Origin: Pseudoips prasinana | Lineage: Eukaryota; Arthropoda; Insecta; Lepidoptera; Nolidae | NCBI GenBank assembly: GCA_951640165.1 | Contig: OX621250.1 | Coordinates: 10,317,501 to 10,381,500, forward strand | DNA: 64,000 bases | Direction: 5' to 3' | Part shown: positions 63,501 to 64,000 of the stretch, in pieces | Layout: each line of letters opens with the position of its first letter | How positions within the stretch are numbered: the stretch's first letter is position 1 | The notes under the pieces: model-generated | The model's database searches: none | The model's input: the letters and a program-made list of their open reading frames with translations, nothing else | Told to the model about the DNA's origin: nothing | Position numbers and translations under genes: made by a program

Positions 63501-64000
63501 AGAAGATACAGCAGTTGCTCTCCGACGCTGAAAGTATGTGGAAGGACCTGCCCCGGCTAGCAGACCTGAATCGCGCCACCAACCAGACAATCGAAGCCAT
63601 TGCTAATTCCACTGAGACCCTGATTGTGAATAATGAAATTGGTAAGTTTGATGAACATAAATTACACTGTATACCGAAAAGTTCTCATGACAGCCGACGC
63701 GCCGACGTCGCACGCTTAAGGTGCTCGCTGAGGTACGTAAGGCTGGCCGTTCAATCAACCAGACCCCGAAATAATACGTTGCTTCATAAAAATAGTAGTT
63801 GTGCAGATGTCGAACGCTCAGCCGTCTGCAAAGGTTCAGCGGACGCTTACGCCACTCGGAGTACACACCATTTAGGGTGGACACAGCAGCCATCCCTTGA
63901 CCGCGACCTATGTGGCCTATTGGCATATTCAGGACTGTCTGAGTTTTGTTTACTTACATTCAATTGGACAAAGACGTTTATTTTCTATTATTTCTAGCTC
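20446..64000 (+). CDS. Secreted coiled-coil glycoprotein gene; 3' end beyond window
   Basis: Exons 20446-20463, 49393-49457, 61519-61738, 62028-62246, 62729-62933, 63474-63641 and the start of one at 63998 join in frame to about 298 residues. Residues 1-24 form a signal peptide: a short N-terminus with Arg7, a Leu/Val/Ala/Trp core at 8-18, and probable cleavage after S-H-C. Residues 28 to about 174 are heptad-like, Leu/Glu/Lys/Arg-rich coiled coil, with further helices after that. N-G-T (Asn213), N-Q-T (Asn279) and N-S-T (Asn287) are glycosylation sequons. The layout suits the stalk of an oligomeric extracellular protein. A C-terminal fibrinogen-like domain is possible, but nothing in the window shows one. 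The two first introns (28.9 and 12.1 kb) are filled with transposons. The join of exons 1 and 2 to the rest rests on splice sites, phase and the signal-peptide logic. Confidence 0.66.
20480..21170. other. Intron, nothing recognised
   Basis: AT-rich single-copy-looking DNA. A faint Helitron-like 5' segment (TTCCAAACGACTGCACC and similar) near 20845-20960 is too diverged to call. Confidence 0.35.
21180..21546 (-). pseudogene. Non-LTR reverse transcriptase C-terminal fragment, reverse
   Basis: Minus-strand ORF with [36 protein letters not shown] and S-I-L-K-I-I; the same block occurs at 44480 on the + strand. The 3' UTR with a TTTATT stretch extends to about 21180. Confidence 0.7.
21560..21690 (-). 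repeat. S4 repeat, reverse, partial
   Basis: GACAACAGTCAGATGCCTAATGG, TGAACAACTCTGACACTACGG, GTAACCACTGCCCATGCG mirror the S4 start. Confidence 0.62.
21708..21793. repeat. Half of foldback MITE M1
   Basis: GATTGATTAAGTCATTTTGAAC, TTTATTTATTTGAACGCCATT and GTTCGGCGACTTAGCCGGTAG match the right arm of 9746-9991. Confidence 0.7.
21795..21918. repeat. MITE fragment, family M2
   Basis: TTCTGTCAAATTT, ACATTTGACAGATTGGGGTAG, CTTGATGTACTGGCGTCTGTAC match the right half of 47833-47975, with internal changes. Confidence 0.6.
22350..22430 (+). repeat. S2 SINE 3' end
   Basis: CTATAATATGTCCCAAGCAG, GAGATTGGCCGCCGTGGCCGAAATTC match the S2 tail. Confidence 0.65.
22559..22739. repeat. Perfect inverted repeat, 74-bp arms, 33-base loop
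   Basis: 22559-22632 and 22666-22739 are exact reverse complements with no mismatch. The arm includes a CTGCAG site and AGTTTCTCCCATACATTGAG. The arm sequence occurs nowhere else in the window. Confidence 0.96.
22760..23290. other. Intron, nothing recognised
   Basis: AT-rich; a short direct repeat CCAATGATATAC occurs near 23210-23240. Confidence 0.35.
23300..23505 (+). repeat. S4 repeat
   Basis: TTATCGTATGGGCAGTGGTTACC, GACATGGCTTAACGACTGTTG, CGTGCCCTCCGAAGCATGG, GCGGTCCCCCATCTATGG. Confidence 0.7.
23510..24420. other. Intron, nothing firmly recognised
   Basis: AT-rich, no coding signal; 23700-23830 has a weakly GC-richer patch without family match. Confidence 0.35.
24424..24560 (-). pseudogene. 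RTE-type LINE C-terminal fragment, reverse
   Basis: ATCATCATCATATCAGCCG, then the complement of [11 protein letters not shown] and of the R-W-M-R-I block; the ATG-rich tail marks the 3' end at the left. Confidence 0.7.
24600..25290 (+). pseudogene. LINE C-terminus and 3' UTR remnant
   Basis: At 24760-24930 the + strand reads [21 protein letters not shown], a stop, then [20 protein letters not shown]. This is the usual end of Jockey/CR1-type RT proteins. AT-rich DNA to a TTTGAAATGAAATGAAAA tail is probably its 3' UTR. Confidence 0.6.
25795..26055 (-). repeat. LINE 3'-tail repeat, family R1, fullest copy
   Basis: Minus-strand residues [11 protein letters not shown] at the left end, then AGGATATGCCATAATCGCC, GCAGGCGAGTTGGCGATCAC, TCGGGTCGACTTCTACGCCCC and GGGATGAGATGGGGTGATG. 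Related copies at 2135, 13165 and 17105. Confidence 0.65.
26060..27400. other. Intron, nothing recognised
   Basis: Includes a GC-richer patch at 26310-26440 without a usable open frame, and a short imperfect AGAACAGTT/AACTGTTCT inverted repeat near 26465-26505. Confidence 0.35.
27415..27504. repeat. (TA)n microsatellite, about 90 bp
   Basis: Uninterrupted alternating T and A. Open frames of Tyr-Ile repeats over it are artefacts. Confidence 0.97.
27545..27810 (+). mobile_element. S2 SINE
   Basis: GTTGAACACGCTAACGCTTGG (degenerate head), GGTTCAAATCCCAGG (box B), TTTCTCAGTATCAGCCCC, GTCCCATCGGATCATGAGAG, GTGTTTGCGCACACACTTGTG. Confidence 0.72.
28690..28800 (+). repeat. Degenerate S3-like SINE head
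   Basis: TTGACGGTTAAGATAGTCGCC, CACTTCGTGTCCCGGATTTG and ATTCCCGC resemble boxes A and B of S3 with several changes. Confidence 0.5.
28868..29055 (+). pseudogene. RTE-type LINE C-terminal fragment
   Basis: GGATGTGGCAGTGGGCGGGGC, GAACTGACGGCTGCTGGGG, CACGAACCGGAAGACGCAGCG, then GGCTGATATGATGATGAT; broken version of the 11105 copy. Confidence 0.68.
29060..30900. other. Intron, nothing firmly recognised
   Basis: Only weak S3-like traces near 29520-29690 (GTTCTGAGTCTCGATGG, TGTTTGTAAAGAACTTGCGACAC). Confidence 0.35.
31290..31400 (+). repeat. Dispersed repeat S6
   Basis: AAGCAAGGCTATTTATACC, GGTATTGCGAGTGTCCATGG and GGCGGCAGTGATCACTTAACATC; shared with 46285-46420. Confidence 0.55.
31648..32290 (+). 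mobile_element. S2 SINE split by an S4 repeat
   Basis: S2 head at 31655-31720 (CATTGGTCTTGCGGTAGCGTG, GACGTCCTGGGA) and S2 3' part at 32095-32285 (GTTGGCGGCATTATAAC, GTCGTGTCGTTAGTAATGCC, GAGTGATGGAAT), with S4 in between. They could also be two fragments. Confidence 0.55.
31757..32020 (+). repeat. S4 repeat, nearly complete
   Basis: TTATCGTATGGGTAGTGGTTACC, TGTCAGAGTTGTTCAAGCCGG, CTCCGAAGCACGGAACCGTTC, ATCTATGGACTGACCGCGAG, TTGCTTAACCTCGCCGATCAC. Confidence 0.7.
32290..34440. other. Intron, nothing recognised
   Basis: About 2 kb of AT-rich DNA without a recognised repeat or coding signal. Confidence 0.35.
34465..37213 (-). pseudogene. LINE (Jockey/CR1 group), 5'-truncated, one frameshift
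   Basis: On the minus strand, 37213-35908 encodes an endonuclease C-terminal half ([16 protein letters not shown]) and the RT start (H-Y-R-P-I-S-I-L). 35906-34716 continues in another frame with [19 protein letters not shown], the catalytic Y-A-D-D, and an RT C-terminus. A one-base length change near 35930, between G-H-S-T-T and the next block, breaks an otherwise open protein. The 3' UTR has GGTTGACTGGTAGAGAATGCC and an A/T-rich tail at about 34465. The N-terminal endonuclease is missing, so it is a dead copy. Confidence 0.88.
37214..37320 (-). repeat. S2 SINE fragment, reverse
   Basis: TTCGGGTTGATACTGAGAAATTT and CGATCCAGGATTTGGATCCAGG mirror the S2 core and box-B region. It lies between the truncated LINE and another LINE tail; its head is lost at 37320. 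Confidence 0.6.
37322..37720 (-). repeat. LINE 3' UTR-like fragment, reverse
   Basis: AAAATCAAAATCAAAAATG followed by TTTATTGCACTTAGGTACATT is, on the minus strand, an AATAAA-type signal followed by a TTTTGATTTTGA tail, as in Jockey-like elements. No coding part is visible. Confidence 0.5.
37720..39050. other. Intron, nothing recognised
   Basis: Very AT-rich; no coding signal. Confidence 0.35.
39050..39460 (-). repeat. LINE 3' UTR-like fragment, reverse
   Basis: ATATCAAATCAAATCAATG then TTTATTGTGTGAAATTTGG: a reverse tail and polyadenylation-like signal, followed by very AT-rich DNA. Confidence 0.4.
39630..39950 (+). mobile_element. Non-autonomous Helitron, complete, left of an inverted pair
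   Basis: A then TCTATACATATAATAAAATCG at the start; GCGGGTAAAACCGC hairpin, GGGGCACAGCTAG then T at the end. 321 bp. Confidence 0.88.
39968..40280 (-). mobile_element. Non-autonomous Helitron, complete, right of an inverted pair
   Basis: Same family as 39630-39950 in opposite orientation; CTAG at 39968, far end GATTTTATTATATGTATAGA. The two 3' ends face each other across 17 bases. Confidence 0.88.
40320..40530 (-). repeat. S4 repeat, reverse
   Basis: AGGCTAAGCAACTAGGCTCGC, CAGTCCATAGATGAGTGACCG, GCGTCTCCGTGCTTTGGAGGG, ACTCTGACACTAGGGTAATC. Confidence 0.7.
40836..41004 (+). mobile_element. Non-autonomous Helitron, 169 bp, complete
   Basis: A then TCTACTATGTAAAAATAAG; same hairpin and CTAG|T end. 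About four differences from 9186-9354. Confidence 0.88.
41155..41715 (-). repeat. Dispersed repeat T1b, reverse
   Basis: TGACCAAATGGCAAAAAACGG, GTCACAGCCACTTTTTCCG, TTTTGGGGGGTCCCCATACA, then ACGGAGCCCTTCATGGGCG and TCGCACTTGACCGGTTTTT. Ends resemble T1 but the 500-bp body differs. Confidence 0.68.
41805..42045 (+). repeat. S4 repeat
   Basis: TTAACGTATGGGCAGTGGTTACC, ACAGCTTAACGTGCCCTCCG, ATCTATGGACTGACCGCGAG, ACAGACCGGTGAGAGCATC. Confidence 0.7.
42110..42278 (+). mobile_element. Non-autonomous Helitron, first of a tandem pair
   Basis: A then TCACACTAATATTATAAAGG; ends CGCGGGTGAAACTGCGG, GGCACAGCTAG. The hairpin has one mismatch. Confidence 0.8.
42279..42446 (+). mobile_element. Non-autonomous Helitron, second of a tandem pair
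   Basis: Starts directly at the CTAG of the previous copy with TATTATAAATGCGAAAG and ends GCGGGTAAAACCGTAGGGC, CCAGCTAG then T. Confidence 0.78.
42798..43590 (+). repeat. About 200-bp direct repeat (42798-43000 and 43382-43590)
   Basis: CCTTACGCAAAATRGCTTGGC, TCTCTCCGCCACCGCGGGYG, CATGCGCACTTRCCCGG and AGAGGAAATATGTTACA occur in both, 584 bases apart. Copies differ by point changes and small insertions. No terminal motifs are recognised. Confidence 0.75.
43985..44060 (+). repeat. S2 SINE 3' fragment
   Basis: TCTATCGCGTTGGATCATGAG followed by AACACTTGTGCACATAACATG and TACTGCGCGTG. Confidence 0.5.
44130..44255 (-). repeat. Two Helitron 3'-end remnants, reverse
   Basis: ATTAGCTGTGGCCTGCGGTTTTAC (44131) and ACAAGCTGTGCCCGCGACTTCG (44208) are diverged 3' ends of the two Helitron subfamilies. 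Confidence 0.55.
44480..44840 (+). pseudogene. Scrambled non-LTR reverse transcriptase fragments
   Basis: 44480-44655 encodes [10 protein letters not shown] and [10 protein letters not shown], the protein's far C-terminus. 44690-44840 encodes [14 protein letters not shown], which normally lies upstream of it. The order is therefore reversed relative to an intact element. Confidence 0.65.
44995..45520 (+). repeat. Dispersed repeat T1b
   Basis: AAAAATCCGGCCGAGTGCGAGTCGG, GCAAATTGCGGTTTACG, GGAAGTGTCTCTCGGGCAAAC, GCCATTTGGCTACAGGACCC. A run of G at 45187-45198 matches the C-runs of reverse copies. Confidence 0.68.
45520..46280. other. Intron, nothing recognised
   Basis: No family match; one GTCGCGA-type GC patch at 45755-45800. 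Confidence 0.35.
46285..46420 (+). repeat. Dispersed repeat S6 with poly(A) tail
   Basis: AGGCCGGAAACGCACCCGCGA, CGGTGATCACTTACCATCAGG, CCACTTGCTCGTTTGTCGCC, followed by about 20 A. This suggests a LINE-mobilised retroposon. Confidence 0.65.
46492..46566. repeat. Pre-miRNA-sized hairpin, 34-bp arms with three mismatches
   Basis: 46492-46525 pairs with 46533-46566 around a 7-base loop. The arms begin TACGCAGATAAAACAAA and end TTTGTTTTATCTGCGTA. Confidence 0.85.
47150..47300 (+). repeat. Degenerate S3-like SINE
   Basis: CTTGGCGCTCTCGTTTAGCGGG, CTGTTCTGAGTAGGGGTGTA and GCGGGCGCTATCTTTGAAAAA follow the S3 order. Confidence 0.45.
47833..47975. mobile_element. MITE, family M2, complete (143 bp)
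   Basis: Terminal inverted repeats: TGTACAGACGCCAGCACAT at the left, ATGTGCTGGCATTTGTACA at the right. Partial copies at 5806 and 21795. No coding capacity. Confidence 0.8.
48560..48668 (-). repeat. Helitron 5'-end remnant, third subfamily, reverse
   Basis: On the minus strand A then TCTATATAATATATTAAAATCG, GCTGTTCGTTAGTCTCGC, GAACGGCTGAACGGATTTATC: a head common in Lepidoptera. I cannot place a matching 3' end. Confidence 0.45.
48680..48850 (+). repeat. Dispersed repeat T1, diverged
   Basis: AAAAACCGACCAAGTGCTG, AAAGGGTACCATACCC, GACTGACAGACATACGG: relics of the T1 start and middle. Confidence 0.5.
49393..49457 (+). CDS. Secreted gene exon 2: signal-peptide core
   Basis: It lies between TTTTTGTCCCCAG and GTGAGT, 65 nt, phase 0 to 2. 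It reads [21 protein letters not shown] plus two bases. It has no ATG in this frame, so it needs an upstream exon. The last AC plus A of the next exon gives Thr. Confidence 0.68.
49633..49693. repeat. Inverted repeat, 28-bp arms with two mismatches, 5-base loop
   Basis: 49633-49660 against 49666-49693; arms start AAGTTAACTAAAT-like and meet at CTTAAA/TTTAAG. Confidence 0.85.
50250..50345 (-). pseudogene. RTE-type LINE fragment, reverse
   Basis: Complement of [19 protein letters not shown]. It abuts a forward fragment of the same family at about 50345. Confidence 0.65.
50346..50710 (+). pseudogene. RTE-type LINE C-terminal fragment
   Basis: [32 protein letters not shown] then a shift, [11 protein letters not shown] and A-Q-D-R-Q-L. 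The stretch between R-R-T-K-V and R-W-G-R-K is deleted. Ends GGCTGATATGATG. Confidence 0.78.
50720..51970. other. Intron, nothing recognised
   Basis: AT-rich and without an open frame; no repeat match seen. Confidence 0.35.
51975..53675 (+). pseudogene. 5'-truncated Jockey-like LINE, copy 2
   Basis: The RT frame is open from 52068 (GTG) to TGA 53478-53480, 470 codons, and reads upstream through a TAG near 52058 to about 51975. Motifs: [37 protein letters not shown]. The 3' UTR ends GGAATAAAGTACC then TTTGACTTTGACT. The endonuclease part is missing. Near-identity with copy 1 points to recent activity of the family. Confidence 0.92.
53690..54350. other. Intron, nothing recognised
   Basis: Short open frames without family features; probably part of the Helitron relic that follows, but not demonstrable. 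Confidence 0.3.
54355..54953 (+). pseudogene. Degenerate Helitron with helicase remnant
   Basis: Translated in pieces: [18 protein letters not shown], a stop, [20 protein letters not shown]. These are the motifs of the 3733 relic but with stops and shifts. The 3' end reads GTGCGAAGCCGGGGCGAACTG, then CTAG at 54950-54953 followed by T. Confidence 0.75.
54978..55180 (-). pseudogene. RTE-type LINE C-terminal fragment, reverse
   Basis: CATCATATCAGCCGAAAGATG, ATCTCCACAAGTCCCGATC, ACAAGATCATTCATCATCTTG and GGAAACCGGAAGATTCAGTG; more decayed than the other copies. Confidence 0.6.
55646..55713. repeat. Perfect inverted repeat, 32-bp arms, CTAA loop
   Basis: 55646-55677 and 55682-55713 are exact reverse complements. 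Confidence 0.95.
55712..55809. repeat. Perfect inverted repeat, 47-bp arms, CTAA loop
   Basis: 55712-55758 and 55763-55809 are exact reverse complements, sharing two bases with the previous hairpin and having the same loop. Confidence 0.95.
56600..57052 (-). repeat. Dispersed repeat T1b, reverse
   Basis: ATTTTGGGGGCTTTCCATACA, GTACCCATACATGTGGAATA, GTTTGCGCGAGAGACG, CTTGCTGCTACGGAACCC, TCGCACTTGGCCGGTG. Confidence 0.7.
57700..57790 (+). repeat. S2 SINE 3' fragment
   Basis: GCGTTGGCCAGTCTCCGTTG then TTGCCGCCGTATGTGAAATTC resemble the S2 end. Confidence 0.45.
57808..58300 (+). repeat. Dispersed repeat T1b
   Basis: GAACCGGCCAAGTGCGAGTC, AAATTGCGGTTTACGATTTA, GGAAGTGTCTCTCGCGC, GCCATTTGGCTACGGAACCC. 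Opposite in direction to 56600-57052. Confidence 0.7.
58300..59500. other. Intron, nothing recognised
   Basis: No family match and no coding signal; a short AT palindrome lies near 58868-58905. Confidence 0.35.
59505..59865 (+). mobile_element. S2 SINE, body and 3' end
   Basis: GGGCCAAAAAGTGATTTTGCG, TTTCTCAGTATCAGGCCGAAG, GTCGTCCCATTGGATCATGAG, GTGTTTCCGCACACACTTGTG, GAGACTGGCCGCCGTGGCCG. Best reference for the S2 3' half; the tRNA head is replaced by other DNA. Confidence 0.75.
59870..61070. other. Intron, nothing recognised
   Basis: AT-rich without repeat match; ORF-like stretches have no family features. Confidence 0.35.
61080..61330 (-). repeat. S4 repeat, reverse
   Basis: CCTAGGCACGCGGCCAATC, TATAGATGGGTGACC, CCTGAGCGTCTCCGTGG, GGGCACGTTATGCTGTCGG, ACCACTGCCCATAC. 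Confidence 0.68.
61519..61738 (+). CDS. Secreted gene exon 3: first coiled-coil segment
   Basis: It lies between TTTGTTTTTAG and GTTATT, 220 nt, phase 2 to 0. It opens H-E-D-I-R-E-A-F and continues with charged heptads ending I-L-L-Q. The window frame upstream is intronic, so the in-frame ATG at 61463 is not the start. Confidence 0.8.
62028..62246 (+). CDS. Secreted gene exon 4: second coiled-coil segment
   Basis: It lies between TTTATTTTAG and GTGAGT, 219 nt, phase 0 at both ends, 73 codons. The Glu/Lys/Gln-rich start continues the heptads of exon 3, a Pro/Ser break follows in the middle (H-P-S-E-L), and a second helix ends L-K-D-S-L-S-P. Confidence 0.8.
62370..62690 (-). repeat. Dispersed repeat S7 in intron 4 of the secreted gene
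   Basis: A T-run at 62381, TCGGAGTCGCACCGACTAAACC as at 10165, then a GC-richer body with CACCCCGGGAACGTGGG. The left T-run suggests a reverse poly(A) retroposon. Confidence 0.5.
62729..62933 (+). CDS. Secreted gene exon 5
   Basis: It lies between TTTTTTGTCCAG and a weak donor GTTGGT, 205 nt, phase 0 to 1. It encodes a helical, acidic segment with one Cys and the N-G-T sequon. The donor was chosen because only this phase keeps exon 6 open. Confidence 0.76.
63005..63195 (-). pseudogene. RTE-type LINE C-terminal fragment, reverse, in intron 5
   Basis: ATCATGATCATATCAGCCG, GATCTCCACAATTGCCGG, TTCCAAGATCGTCGGTC, GTGTCTTCCGGTTCGTGGTCG are the complement of the RTE C-terminal coding block. Confidence 0.7.
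63474..63641 (+). CDS. Secreted gene exon 6
   Basis: It lies between ATTAATCGACAG and GTAAGT, 168 nt, phase 1 in and 1 out. The join makes Val, then M-E-R-Q-E-K-D and a helix with two sequons (N-Q-T and N-S-T). The internal ATG is not a start. Confidence 0.78.
63998..64000 (+). CDS. Secreted gene exon 7, first three bases
   Basis: A pyrimidine-rich tract ending TTTCTAG stands at 63997. CT joins the G left over from exon 6 to make an Ala codon. Only three bases are visible. Confidence 0.45.

Noticed and set aside
63603..63926. 107-codon minus ORF at the right edge
   Set aside because: Overlaps exon 6 and intron 6 antisense without any family feature.
1..64000. CRISPR array, operon, riboswitch or integrated virus
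   Set aside because: No regularly spaced repeats, no prokaryotic gene layout, and no capsid, envelope or integrase frame seen; the only reverse transcriptases are non-LTR type.

Overview
This is an AT-rich, intron-rich animal window, almost certainly from a moth or butterfly. It has spliced genes with GT/AG introns, a ZAD-C2H2 zinc-finger gene (an insect-type family), and a dense load of repeats of kinds common in Lepidoptera: short Helitrons ending in a GC hairpin plus CTAG, tRNA-derived SINEs, RTE- and Jockey/CR1-like LINE fragments and MITEs. I see no bacterial, plasmid or CRISPR features.

Two host genes can be assembled, both on the + strand. Gene 1 (361-16507; 5' end beyond the left edge) has eleven visible exons that join without a frame break into 726 codons plus a stop. 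It encodes a series of tryptophan-rich trihelix (Myb/SANT-like) modules, an acidic stretch, a ZAD and five C2H2 fingers. Each module is spread over three short exons with the same intron phases (1, 2, 0) every time. The gene therefore grew by tandem duplication of a three-exon cassette. It is probably a DNA-binding nuclear protein.

Gene 2 runs from 20446 past the right edge. Exon 1 is an 18-base coding stub (20446-20463) after a CpG-rich presumed promoter. Exon 2 (49393-49457) lies 28.9 kb away and completes a signal peptide. After another 12-kb intron, exons 3-6 (61519-63641) encode about 270 residues of coiled coil with three N-glycosylation sequons, and exon 7 starts at 63998. The product is a secreted coiled-coil protein. 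Its C-terminal domain lies outside the window, so its family is not settled; a fibrinogen-related protein is one guess.

The rest is introns, about 4 kb of intergenic DNA (16508-20270) and mobile elements. Among them are two near-identical truncated LINE copies (745-2124 and 51975-53675), a 2.7-kb LINE with one frameshift (34465-37213), two Helitron helicase relics (3391-4964 and 54355-54953), many 170-320 bp Helitrons including an inverted tail-to-tail pair (39630-40280), four SINE-like families with nested insertions, MITEs and foldback elements, and several long hairpins with perfect arms (29, 52 and 74 bp, and a twin 32/47-bp pair inside a foldback element).

The strongest candidates for something undescribed are the three-exon module amplification in the ZAD gene, the split-signal-peptide gene spread over more than 43 kb, and the set of perfect hairpins. 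Repeat boundaries are approximate unless a terminal motif or target duplication is cited.
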